Positions 1 through 6,891 of a stretch of 12,478 bases of DNA are shown piece after piece. The position numbers and the translations under genes were made by a program. The notes beneath the pieces are model-generated. The model saw only the letters and a program-made list of their open reading frames with translations, searched no databases and was not told where the DNA came from. The stretch is from positions 1 to 12,478 of the forward strand of contig DKGN01000164.1 of assembly GCA_002453275.1 (NCBI GenBank), read 5' to 3'. How positions within the stretch are numbered: the stretch's first letter is position 1; every line of letters begins with the position of its first letter. The stretch comes from Caryophanales bacterium UBA6769 (GTDB taxonomy: Bacteria; Bacillota; Bacilli; Bacillales; UBA6769).

Positions 1-1013
1 GGTAGATCGATTAAGGCGATCTTATTGCATCGATTTTTTTCACCCACCTCTGCAATCCATCTTTCTATACCAAAAAAAGTTATTTTACCCGCACCACCCA
101 CGCCAGCCACGACAAGTCCTTCTTCAGCTGATACCGCCATACCAATGTCATAGTATTTCTTAAGTAACATTTCATCGCCTTGGATTTCAGCATTAATTCT
201 TGGAAATGCACGCAATGCACCAACGACCGCTTTAGTGAAAAATGACATAAAGCCTAGTTTCACATCATGTTGTTCGAAAAACTGGTCTTTACGGCGTTTG
301 CGAAGTTCCATAACAGCAGTCATATCAACTTCATTAAATGTCGTTAACATCGCGGCTGTATCTTGCACTTCTACTAAGCGCTTTGCAATCGTTTGACGAC
401 GACGTGACATTCGGATTCGCTCAACTGGACGGCCATCTTCTTCAGAGATTGCAGGTGAAGATTGAGCTCGTTGAACTGGTTGAGCAGGTTGTGTAGAGTG
501 TGATTTCACATCATCAACCCGAACACGACCTAGCGGATCTCGACTTTGAACCTCAGTAAGATCAATGCCTTTCTCTCTCGCTTGCTTCCTTGCTGCAGGA
601 GACGCAATTGGTGAATCAGTTGAACGTTGACCTGGAGCATAATCTTTTAACTCAGGTTGTTTCCCCTCTGTAGCAGCTGGCTCAGATTGAGCTTCAGTTT
701 GCGGTGGTTGAGCAGGTGGTTCCTGGGTGACTGGAGCTGCAGGTTGCTCCTCACTGTCAGATGGAGCTGTCGCTTCGCCTGACGGATCTAACGTTGCAAT
801 CACATCACCAACTAGGACTGTGTCACCTTCTTCTTTTAGTAGCTCTTGAACAACACCTGCTGACTCTGCATTCACTTCAATATTTACTTTGTCTGTCTCA
901 AGAACTGCAATCGGTTCTCCTTGGTCAATTTTCTCACCAGGTTGCTTTAGCCATTCTGCTATCGTTCCTTCTGTAATTGATTCTGCAAGTTCCGGTACAA
1001 CTACGTTAATCAC
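1..1013 (-). CDS. odhB: Dihydrolipoyllysine succinyltransferase, E2 of 2-oxoglutarate dehydrogenase (3' end outside window)
   Basis: OdhB is the E2 core of the cytoplasmic 2-oxoglutarate dehydrogenase complex; it moves the succinyl group from E1 via lipoyl-lysine to CoA. In 337 visible codons the domains run in family order. The lipoyl domain is at about residues 1-77, with the lipoylated lysine in ETDKVNIEV (K42). A Pro/Gln/Glu/Ala-rich linker covers about 82-118. The E3-binding domain is at about 136-170 (SPAARKQAREKGIDL, DPLGRV). The catalytic domain starts near 197 (RIRMSRRRQTIAKRL, then a TTFNEVDMTAVM block). The start is GTG: it puts VPELAES at the usual residue 7 and has a good ribosome binding site inside the odhA tail. 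The gene begins two bases after the odhA stop, so the two are one operon. From residue 303 (bases 107-1) the sequence departs sharply from the family while staying in frame; see findings. The rest of the catalytic domain lies outside. Confidence 0.95.
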   Translation of the reverse strand, partial: MINVVVPELAESITEGTIAEWLKQPGEKIDQGEPIAVLETDKVNIEVNAESAGVVQELLKEEGDTVLVGDVIATLDPSGEATAPSDSEEQPAAPVTQEPPAQPPQTEAQSEPAATEGKQPELKDYAPGQRSTDSPIASPAARKQAREKGIDLTEVQSRDPLGRVRVDDVKSHSTQPAQPVQRAQSSPAISEEDGRPVERIRMSRRRQTIAKRLVEVQDTAAMLTTFNEVDMTAVMELRKRRKDQFFEQHDVKLGFMSFFTKAVVGALRAFPRINAEIQGDEMLLKKYYDIGMAVSAEEGLVVAGVGGAGKITFFGIERWIAEVGEKNRCNKIALIDL

Positions 1014-1015
1014 AG

Positions 1016-3904
1016 TTACTTACTCCCTTCGCCAGTTCGCATTTTTGCTTTCTTCATTGTTAGTGATTCTCTAATGATTCGATTTTGTTCAATGTTATGA
1101 ATTTCCGAAGATCCTTCCGAAGGACTGGATCTGTCTGGACGTCCAATATAACTTACGGAAACACGCTCTGGTGCTATGTCTCTTAATCTTGGTTCAATGT
1201 ACATCCATGAGCCCATATTTTTTGGCTCTTCTTGAACCCAAACAATTTCTTTTAAGTGACTGTAGCGCTCGATAATTTTCTCCAATTCATCTTTAGGAAA
1301 TGGATAAAGTTGTTCAACTCGAACGAGATGAAGCCAGTCATGTCGTTCTTCATTCGATTCTAATTCAGTCTCTATATCAACCGCAACTTTACCGCTACAC
1401 AAAATAAAGCGTTCTACACGTTCATGATTTTCTGATACATTGTTTTGTTGTTCAAGAACTGGCAAAAACTTTCCTTCTGAAAAAGCAGAAGTGTGCGAAG
1501 CAACCCTAGGGTTACGCAATAAACTCTTAGGCGCCATTACAATCAGCGGTCTCCATGCTTCATGAGAGATTCTTGCCGCTTGCAAGCGAAGGAGATGGAA
1601 ATATTGAGCTGCCGTTGTAACGTTAACAACAGTCCAATTATATTCTGCTGCAGATTGTAAAAACCTTTCAAGTCGCGCACTGGAGTGTTCAGGACCTTGG
1701 CCTTCATAACCGTGGGGTAAGAGCATAATAAGCTCAGACTTTTCTCCCCACTTCGCTCGACCCGCAGATATAAATTGGTCAATAATAACTTGGGCTACGT
1801 TAACGAAATCTCCGAACTGAGCCTCCCAAATGACAAGTGTTTCTTGCGCTTGGATGTCATATCCATACTCAAAGCCTAAAACAGCCGTCTCAGTTAACGG
1901 ACTATTGTGCACTGCAAAGGATGCCTTTGCTTCAGGTAACTCATGTAAAGGCACATGTGGTTTTCCAGTTTCCTTATCGTGTAATACAAGATGACGGTGG
2001 GCAAATGTCCCACGTTGAGAATCTTGACCAGTCATTCGAATCGGTGTTCCGTCTGACAAAATTGTCGCAAAAGCTAATGTTTCAGCTAACGCCCAATCAA
2101 TCTGTCCATCACCGTCAAAAGCATTTTCTCGTCGCTTTAGAATTCTGTCTAATTTTGGATAAACAGTAAAGTCCTCTGGATACTGTAAGAGGTTTTCGTT
2201 AATTTGCTTTAATTTACTTTCCGAAACAGCGGTATCGGTTCCATACATTGGATTTGATTCTTGATCATGGGAAATGGGAGCCATAAGCTCTGCTTTCATC
2301 TTGTCATAAGCCTTTGTAAGATTTGTAGTACATGATTCAAGAATTTCTTTCGTCTGTTCCCCAGAAAGAACTTGCTCTTCCGTTAATTGTTGTGCATAAA
2401 TTTCACGTAGTGTTGGATGGTTATGCACCTTTTGGTACATTAATGGTTGTGTCACGACCGGATCATCCATCTCATTATGACCGAGACGGCGGTACCCGAT
2501 TAAATCAATTAAGAAGTCCTTATTAAAACGCTCACGGTATTCACACGCTAACCGGATTGCAGAAATACACGCTTCGATGTCATCAGCATTAACATGAACG
2601 ATCGGTATTTCAAATCCTTTTGCTAAGTCACTCGCATACAGAGTGGAGCGTGAATCATAGCTTTCCGTCGTAAATCCAATACGGTTATTCGCAATGATGT
2701 GAATTGAACCGCCTGTTTTATACCCTTCCAATTGGCTTAAGTTTAACGTTTCCGCCACAACACCTTCTCCAGGAAATGCTGCATCTCCATGTACAAAAAC
2801 GGCTAATGCCTGCTTCACGTCTTGAACTGGATGTCCTGCTTCTGTTCGCACTTCCTGTGCTGCTCTTGTAGAACCAGCAACGACAGGGTTAACGAATTCA
2901 AGGTGACTTGGATTATTTGCTAAAGATATTTTCGCAACTGTTTTACCTTTTGTTAAGGAACGATTTGCTCCCAAATGATATTTAACGTCTCCAGTCCAAC
3001 CGTAGTTAATTCCCATAGAACCTTCAGATGGGACTAGATCTTTATTAGGAGAACGATGGAATTCAGAGAAGATTGTCTGATAAGGTTTTCCGAGCACATG
3101 AGCAAGAACATTCAACCTGCCACGGTGTGCCATCCCAATCATAACCTTACGAGTCCCTAACAGAACGGTCTGAACTACGAGTTCATCAAGCATTGGAACG
3201 AGTGCGTCAACACCTTCAATCGAAAAGCGTTTTTGACCAACAAACGTTCGTTGTAAAAAATGTTCTAAGCTCTCAACTTGCGTAATTCTTTCAAGAAGAT
3301 CAATTTTTTTGTCTTTATCAATTGGATTGAACATTTCGCCTGTTTCAACTTTTTCTAATAACCATTGTCTCTCTTCGTGGTTATGAACATGATCGAATTC
3401 AAATCCTAATGATTGTGTGTATATTTCACGAAGTCGATTAACAGCATCTAACGCAGTTTGAATATCATTATGTTTATGCGCATCTTTCCAAACTAAGTGG
3501 GCCGGAATTGATTTTAAGTCTGCTTCTGTTAAACTATATTCATTTAATTGAAGCAAATTCGGCTCTTTCGTAGGTGCTCCTTCTATTGGATCGATGTTTG
3601 CTGCCAAATGACCAAACGTTCGAATATTACGGATTAATCTGCCCGCTTCTACTGCCTTATTCGTCATATCCCATCCAGAGGTTTGTCGTGAAACTTGGGA
3701 AGGCACGGCTACAGAAGCTGTCGTACTGCTTTCAATACCCTCTTCTGGTGGAGGACCCCACTCTTCAAATAACTCTTGTAATTCCACATCTACAGAATGT
3801 GGATCCTTTTGATACTCTTCATACATTTCATAGAGATAACCAAGATTTGGACCGTAAAATTTTTCCCATGGTGAACGTTGATTTGCCGTGCTCTTGATCG
3901 GCAT
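1016..3904 (-). CDS. odhA: 2-oxoglutarate dehydrogenase E1 component (thiamine diphosphate dependent)
   Basis: OdhA decarboxylates 2-oxoglutarate and passes the succinyl group to the lipoyl arm of OdhB. The 962-residue product is close to the usual Bacillus length (about 940-960). The N-terminal E2-contact segment is at residues 11-50 (SPWEKFYGPNLGYLYEMY). The dehydrogenase domain follows, with KRFSIEG (225-231), HRGRLNVL (260-267), VKYHLG (307-312) and SHLEFVNPVVAGSTRA. The thiamine-diphosphate/Mg motif is GDAAFPGEGVVAET with its later NN pair (about 373-406), and RRLGHNEMDDP is at 472-482. The pyrimidine-binding domain carries TGQDSQRGTFAHRH (625-638), and the C-terminal domain carries VRVEQLYPFP. 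The ATG at 3904 is chosen because GGAGG (3920-3916) lies 11 bases upstream. An in-frame TTG at 3925 would place that ribosome binding site inside the gene. It is first in a two-gene operon with odhB. No key residue appears to be missing. Confidence 0.97.
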   Translation of the reverse strand: MPIKSTANQRSPWEKFYGPNLGYLYEMYEEYQKDPHSVDVELQELFEEWGPPPEEGIESSTTASVAVPSQVSRQTSGWDMTNKAVEAGRLIRNIRTFGHLAANIDPIEGAPTKEPNLLQLNEYSLTEADLKSIPAHLVWKDAHKHNDIQTALDAVNRLREIYTQSLGFEFDHVHNHEERQWLLEKVETGEMFNPIDKDKKIDLLERITQVESLEHFLQRTFVGQKRFSIEGVDALVPMLDELVVQTVLLGTRKVMIGMAHRGRLNVLAHVLGKPYQTIFSEFHRSPNKDLVPSEGSMGINYGWTGDVKYHLGANRSLTKGKTVAKISLANNPSHLEFVNPVVAGSTRAAQEVRTEAGHPVQDVKQALAVFVHGDAAFPGEGVVAETLNLSQLEGYKTGGSIHIIANNRIGFTTESYDSRSTLYASDLAKGFEIPIVHVNADDIEACISAIRLACEYRERFNKDFLIDLIGYRRLGHNEMDDPVVTQPLMYQKVHNHPTLREIYAQQLTEEQVLSGEQTKEILESCTTNLTKAYDKMKAELMAPISHDQESNPMYGTDTAVSESKLKQINENLLQYPEDFTVYPKLDRILKRRENAFDGDGQIDWALAETLAFATILSDGTPIRMTGQDSQRGTFAHRHLVLHDKETGKPHVPLHELPEAKASFAVHNSPLTETAVLGFEYGYDIQAQETLVIWEAQFGDFVNVAQVIIDQFISAGRAKWGEKSELIMLLPHGYEGQGPEHSSARLERFLQSAAEYNWTVVNVTTAAQYFHLLRLQAARISHEAWRPLIVMAPKSLLRNPRVASHTSAFSEGKFLPVLEQQNNVSENHERVERFILCSGKVAVDIETELESNEERHDWLHLVRVEQLYPFPKDELEKIIERYSHLKEIVWVQEEPKNMGSWMYIEPRLRDIAPERVSVSYIGRPDRSSPSEGSSEIHNIEQNRIIRESLTMKKAKMRTGEGSK
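1023..1029 (-). promoter_or_regulatory. Ribosome binding site that fixes the odhB GTG start
   Basis: The minus strand reads AAGGGAG, nine bases before the GTG at 1013-1011. It lies within the last codons of odhA, whose TAA is at 1018-1016. No ATG is available nearby in the odhB frame, and the resulting N-terminus matches the usual E2 length before VPELAES. Confidence 0.75.
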
Positions 3905-4039
3905 TGTGATAGATACCTCCAACAACTTTTTATTTTAATAACTTTTTAATCCCATATCATTTATACCACTTACATAAAATAACTCAACTATTTTAACCAA
4001 AAAAGGTTTATTTTTCTAAAAACCCCTTATTCAGCTAAC

Positions 4040-4048
4040 ATTGTACCA
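4040..4048 (-). promoter_or_regulatory. Extended -10 promoter candidate for odhAB
   Basis: On the minus strand TGG is followed directly by TACAAT (4045-4040), which matches the TGn extended -10 form used by SigA. No good TTGACA lies 16-18 bases upstream (the best is a 3/6 match), which extended -10 promoters can tolerate. Transcription would start near 4033. This is inferred from sequence only. Confidence 0.5.
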
Positions 4049-4154
4049 TATAAATCAGGCAGTTTGGACTAATGTGCCTACGCTGAACTCATGTTATGAA
4101 TATACTTTTAAAATTAAACAATTACATAGTCTTAGGCTATCTAATGATGCAGAT

Positions 4155-4184
4155 TTTAAACCGTAACATACGCTAAAGTATAAG
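4155..4184 (+). promoter_or_regulatory. Weak SigA-like promoter candidate for the YppG-like gene
   Basis: TTTAAA (4155-4160) and TATAAG (4179-4184) are 18 bases apart, 4/6 and 5/6 matches to the SigA hexamers, and lie about 20 bases before the ribosome binding site. In such AT-rich DNA this match could be chance. Confidence 0.25.
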
Positions 4185-4202
4185 ACGATTTTTAAAAATA
4201 AT

Positions 4203-4211
4203 GGAGGAGGT
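4203..4211 (+). promoter_or_regulatory. Ribosome binding site deciding the start of the YppG-like gene
   Basis: GGAGGAGGT sits immediately after an in-frame ATG (4201), so that ATG cannot use it. A TTG at 4219 lies seven bases after it, the best spacing. A GTG at 4213 is five bases from the first GGAGG and is the main alternative. Confidence 0.6.
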
Positions 4212-4218
4212 CGTGAAA

Positions 4219-4506
4219 TTGGTCTTTTATCATGATTGGCCACCATACCCCCCTCGACGTTATCGACCACATCCGCACGTGCAACAACCACCTCATTTTC
4301 AGAAGGGTTTTCAATCCCAGGGTCACCATCCCTCTTCGGACTACATGAACAAAACAAGCTTCTTAAACCAGCTACAAAAGGAAGATGGATCCTTCGATTA
4401 TGAAAAAATCTTAAATCATGGTGGTCAAATAGTCGAAATTGTTAATCAAGCTAGACCATTAGTAAAACAAATGGGTCCTTTATTGGATCTGTTTAAAAAG
4501 AATTAA
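4219..4506 (+). CDS. Small Pro/His/Gln-rich protein, YppG-like
   Basis: The product is about 95 residues in two parts. The N-terminal half is a disordered, low-complexity stretch rich in Pro, His, Tyr, Arg and Gln (PPYPPRRYRPHPHVQQPP). The C-terminal half is compact and probably helical, with SFLNQLQKEDGSFDYEKIL followed by GGQIVEIVNQARPLVKQMG and a short FKKN tail. This architecture, with an aromatic/proline head and a "FQ-x-DG-x-x-D-x-x-K-x-x-x-x-x-GQ" tail, resembles the small Bacillus YppG-like family, whose function is unknown. There is no signal peptide or membrane segment. The start is uncertain: TTG 4219 is preferred by ribosome binding site spacing, GTG 4213 is possible and ATG 4201 is unlikely. 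It is divergent from odhA and stands alone, ending four bases before a strong terminator hairpin. The family assignment is from memory of the pattern, not from a search. Confidence 0.65.
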   Translation: MVFYHDWPPYPPRRYRPHPHVQQPPHFQKGFQSQGHHPSSDYMNKTSFLNQLQKEDGSFDYEKILNHGGQIVEIVNQARPLVKQMGPLLDLFKKN

Positions 4507-4509
4507 AAA

Positions 4510-4560
4510 ACGGTACAACGTTAGAGCCACCGCTATTGTTTTGGCTCTAATGTTGACCGT
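4510..4560. terminator. Long bidirectional Rho-independent terminator
   Basis: The arms at 4510-4529 and 4542-4560 pair over about 19 base pairs (ACGGT/ACCGT, CAAC/GTTG, one G-T wobble, TTAGAGCCA/TGGCTCTAA). There is one bulged A and a 12-base loop. The plus strand continues with TTCCAATTTT; the minus strand continues with TTTTTTAATT. It ends the YppG-like transcript and can also stop transcription arriving from the SDR gene on the minus strand, whose stop is about 170 bases away. Confidence 0.85.
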
Positions 4561-4728
4561 TTCCAATTTTCAAGCTTATCATTGCACGCATCTGATGGGC
4601 GATTTTTTGTTCGTGTTCTCAATTGAAAGATTTCCTCTCTCAGCTCTAATAGTGTGTAATGTGTAATCTTGCATACCTACTATATTTATACATTATGAAG
4701 CTCTAAAAATCAACAAAATGAATCGAAC

Positions 4729-5544
4729 TTATTCGTATATTAAAGGGTTGAATTGAAGCATTTTTAACATATGCTCTCTTTGCTTCTTTAAGCCATCTTC
4801 AAAAGTATAGACTGGCTCGAAAGATAATTCATTTCGTATTTTAGAATTCAAGCCGTCTCCTTCATACGTAACATCGTATATTTCATAGTCAAACTTCCGG
4901 TTTACTGCTAGCCACATCAATTCAATCACATCATCAATGTACATATGCTTTTTAACAAAGGCCGTCTTCATGCTTACATTTTGCATTGTTTTGTTTGCTT
5001 TTAGATGTGCATAGAGAAGCTTGTGAACACACTCTTCTTTATCCTGCCATGGTCCATAAACGTGAGGTAATCGGAATATGACCAATTTGTATTCTATTTC
5101 ATCTAAGATTGAAAATAAACATGCTTCCAGTCTCGCTTTTTGTTTACCTAACTCTGTTACTGGCTCTAACAATGTGTCGCCCGTCACATCAGGTACTTGC
5201 TTTCCAAACACCTCTAAACTTGAAAGTACGATAAGTGGAATGTCTTTCTCTGCACATATGTGTGGTATTTTTCTGTTGCTCTCTATCGCGATAATTTCTT
5301 GATCATAATGGAACATAAATTTTGTTTTACTACATAAAAATTTCTTTAATTCTACTTCCGTCCATGGGCTATCTATGAACTGAAAGTTTGCATTCCGCCC
5401 AAAGCTTAAAAGCATCTCTTCTTTTCTTTCTCGTTGATTAGCTAATGAGTCAATCCCGATAACATCGTACCCGGCATTTAACAGGCGGGTACTAAGATGA
5501 TACCCAATAAATTGTAAAGCGCCTGTTACAACAACCTTTTTCAT
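4729..5544 (-). CDS. Degenerate NAD-dependent epimerase/dehydratase-like protein (extended SDR fold)
   Basis: The 271-residue product has the layout of extended short-chain dehydrogenases. It starts with a beta strand and nucleotide loop (VVVTGALQFIG, residues 4-14), then an acidic residue ending strand 2 (D32), VLSSLEVFG (106-114), RLPHVYGPWQ (158-167) and MYIDDVIELM (201-210). Several hallmarks are altered. The usual TGxxGFIG is TGALQFIG, with Gln for the central glycine. The YxxxK catalytic motif is LGKQK (132-136), with Leu for Tyr and Lys kept. The HLAA segment is FHYDQ, and about 20 residues normally found before the SS strand are absent, so it is shorter than the usual 310-330. The ATG at 5544 has GAGGG seven bases upstream; an extension to 5568 would cover that site. 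From memory, many Bacillus genomes carry an SDR-like gene beside yjzD and argF, as here. The substrate is unknown and catalysis is doubtful. Confidence 0.8.
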   Translation of the reverse strand: MKKVVVTGALQFIGYHLSTRLLNAGYDVIGIDSLANQRERKEEMLLSFGRNANFQFIDSPWTEVELKKFLCSKTKFMFHYDQEIIAIESNRKIPHICAEKDIPLIVLSSLEVFGKQVPDVTGDTLLEPVTELGKQKARLEACLFSILDEIEYKLVIFRLPHVYGPWQDKEECVHKLLYAHLKANKTMQNVSMKTAFVKKHMYIDDVIELMWLAVNRKFDYEIYDVTYEGDGLNSKIRNELSFEPVYTFEDGLKKQREHMLKMLQFNPLIYE

Positions 5545-5648
5545 TACTCTTCCCTCTCCCTTCAACAAACTGTTAGTCTAAAATATGGGAGCTTCCTTAT
5601 AAACATTCGAGATATATGTCTAAATGACTTCTTTTTTAAAAATACATG

Positions 5649-5657
5649 TGATAAAAT
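5649..5657 (+). promoter_or_regulatory. Extended -10 promoter candidate for the DUF2929 gene
   Basis: TGA followed by TAAAAT (5652-5657) fits the extended -10 form (TGn plus a 5/6 hexamer), about 35 bases before the start codon. No good -35 hexamer is visible 16-18 bases upstream, only a T-rich stretch. Confidence 0.4.
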
Positions 5658-5691
5658 GTTTACGGGAAAGCAAATGATATGAGGTGAAGAT

Positions 5692-5871
5692 ATGCGCTTT
5701 ATAATGTCAATCATTGTTGCAATCGTTTTAACTCAAATGGCATTTTATGTGCTCGGGAATATGAGTGGCGCAACGTACAGCTTTACTACTGCAACTGTCG
5801 TTGGAGTTTTAGTTGGGATTTTAGCTATGATTATCGGTGAGTCTACCGTGTCAGAAGCAGACGCACAATAA
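5692..5871 (+). CDS. yjzD: DUF2929 family small membrane protein (YjzD-like)
   Basis: The 59-residue product has two predicted membrane segments. The first is residues 3-22 (IMSIIVAIVLTQMAFYVLG) and the second is about 32-49 (TTATVVGVLVGILAMIIG). They are joined by the short polar loop NMSGATYSF, and the tail is acidic (ESTVSEADAQ). The MRFIM start, the Q-M-x-x-Y-V-x-G core and the following SGATY block are typical of the DUF2929 family, known in B. subtilis as YjzD; its function is unknown. GAGGTG (5681-5686) lies five bases before the ATG, which supports translation. It is divergent from the SDR gene and convergent with argF, an arrangement I recall as conserved around argF in Bacillus. The family name rests on recall. 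Confidence 0.8.
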   Translation: MRFIMSIIVAIVLTQMAFYVLGNMSGATYSFTTATVVGVLVGILAMIIGESTVSEADAQ

Positions 5872-5876
5872 ATGCC

Positions 5877-5917
5877 AAAAAACTGCACCCCGGTCCAACA
5901 TGATGGTGCAGTTTTTT
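5877..5917. terminator. Bidirectional terminator between the DUF2929 gene and argF
   Basis: ACTGCACC (5882-5889) pairs with GGTGCAGT (5905-5912) across a 15-base loop, flanked by an A-run at 5877-5882 and a T-run at 5912-5917. Because both tracts are present it works for either strand. It lies 5 bases after the DUF2929 stop and about 9 bases beyond the argF stop, so it ends both the small gene and the arginine operon. Confidence 0.9.
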
Positions 5918-5925
5918 ATGCGCTT

Positions 5926-6891
5926 TTATTTGTTAATAATTGAGGCAAGAATTGCTTTTTGAGCATGAAGTCGGTTTTCAGCCTCATCAAATACGACTGA
6001 ATGTGGCCCATCAATAATATCTCCCGTCACTTCTTCTCCACGATGGGCAGGAAGACAATGAAAGAATAAATAATCATCCTTCGCATGTTCCACAAGGTTC
6101 TTATTCACTTGAAATTCGGAAAAAGCTTGCAGTCGTGCTTCAGATTCTTCCTCAAAGCCCATACTGGTCCAAACGTCTGTGTAAATCACATCAGAGTTTT
6201 CTGCTGCTTCAATAGGATCATTTGTCTGTTTAATGACGGCTCCCGTTTCTTTCGCTTTACTTTCTGCTATCGTTAAGATCTCTTGCTTTACTTCATAACC
6301 ATTCGGAGCTGCGACGAAGCAATCTATCCCCATTGTGGCACAACCAATTAACAGTGAATGTGCCATATTATTCCCATCGCCGATGTAAGCGAGCTTCAAG
6401 CCTTCAAACGTCCCTTTCTTTTCGTAAATCGTGACGAGATCAGCTAACACTTGACATGGATGATAATCATCGGTCAATCCATTAATAACAGGAACCGTGG
6501 AATTAGCTGCAAGTTCCTCAACAATCTCATGACCGAACGTTCGAATCATCATGCCATCCACATAACGAGAAAGTACTTGGGCGGTATCTGAAATCGTTTC
6601 GCCACGCCCCATTTGAAGTTCGTCTTTACTTAAAAACAAAGCATGGCCACCTAATTGATACATCCCAGATTCAAATGAGACTCTCGTTCTAGTAGATGAC
6701 TTTTCGAAAATCATCGCTAACGTCTTTCCTTCTAGTAAGCGATGTGGCTTGCCAGACTTTTGTTCATCTTTCAATTTCAATGCTAAATGTACAAGGTACA
6801 TTAATTCTGCTTCAGAGAAATCGGCAAGCGTAAGAAAATGCTTGCCTACTAAATTTTCTTTAATTTGTTGTTCAGTCATTGGTGTTGTCAT
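5926..6891 (-). CDS. argF: Ornithine carbamoyltransferase (anabolic)
   Basis: ArgF joins carbamoyl phosphate and L-ornithine to give citrulline and phosphate in the cytoplasm. The 321-residue product is the usual length. The carbamoyl-phosphate loop STRTR is at 66-70, HPCQVLADL begins at 144, and the ornithine loop DVWTSMG ends at 245. The catalytic HCLP is at 278-281, followed by AHRGEEV and the C-terminal HAQKAIL helix. The ATG at 6891 overlaps the carB stop in an ATGA junction, which implies translational coupling and matches the normal N-terminus; an in-frame ATG at 6927 would overlap carB by 40 bases and is not preferred. It is the last gene of the operon and stops at the bidirectional terminator. 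Linkage to carB and argB/argD and the absence of arcA/arcC genes nearby favour the biosynthetic enzyme over the catabolic arginine-deiminase version. Confidence 0.98.
   Translation of the reverse strand: MTTPMTEQQIKENLVGKHFLTLADFSEAELMYLVHLALKLKDEQKSGKPHRLLEGKTLAMIFEKSSTRTRVSFESGMYQLGGHALFLSKDELQMGRGETISDTAQVLSRYVDGMMIRTFGHEIVEELAANSTVPVINGLTDDYHPCQVLADLVTIYEKKGTFEGLKLAYIGDGNNMAHSLLIGCATMGIDCFVAAPNGYEVKQEILTIAESKAKETGAVIKQTNDPIEAAENSDVIYTDVWTSMGFEEESEARLQAFSEFQVNKNLVEHAKDDYLFFHCLPAHRGEEVTGDIIDGPHSVVFDEAENRLHAQKAILASIINK

Larger units (their letters stand above)
3905..4218. other. Divergent intergenic region between odhA and the YppG-like gene
   Basis: This AT-rich stretch holds the leader and promoter of odhA (minus) and the upstream region of the YppG-like gene (plus). 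Visible elements are the odhA ribosome binding site at 3916-3920, an extended -10 at 4040-4048, a weak plus-strand promoter candidate at 4155-4184 and the plus-strand ribosome binding site at 4203-4211. The implied odhA leader is roughly 130 bases. I see no T-box, no known riboswitch core and no convincing CcpA (cre) or arginine-repressor palindrome. Confidence 0.7.

Noticed and set aside
1543..2526. Several 60-110 residue reading frames inside odhA on both strands
   Set aside because: All are alternative-frame shadows of a well-conserved coding region; the same applies to small frames within odhB, carB and argF.
3905..3925. Seven-residue longer N-terminus of odhA starting at a TTG
   Set aside because: The extension contains the GGAGG ribosome binding site of the ATG at 3904, and the shorter form gives the normal E1 N-terminus.
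3999..4028. Possible attenuator hairpin with a T-run in the odhA leader (minus strand)
   Set aside because: The 9-bp stem has two G-U pairs and only two G-C pairs, and its Ts are partly in the stem; too weak to call a terminator.
4167..4175. CATAnnnTA motif resembling a SigK -10 upstream of the YppG-like gene
   Set aside because: No matching -35 element at the right distance; a short motif in AT-rich DNA is expected by chance.
4094..4357. 87-residue minus-strand reading frame across the YppG-like gene
   Set aside because: It is the antisense shadow of the YppG-like gene and its upstream region, without a ribosome binding site or recognisable domain.
5545..5568. Eight-residue longer SDR protein
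   Set aside because: The added codons are the purine-rich ribosome binding site of the ATG at 5544, and SDR proteins normally begin just before the first beta strand.
5596..5622. TAGACA and TATAAG as a promoter for the SDR gene (minus strand)
   Set aside because: The hexamers match well (5/6 each), but the spacer is only 15 bases, short for SigA.
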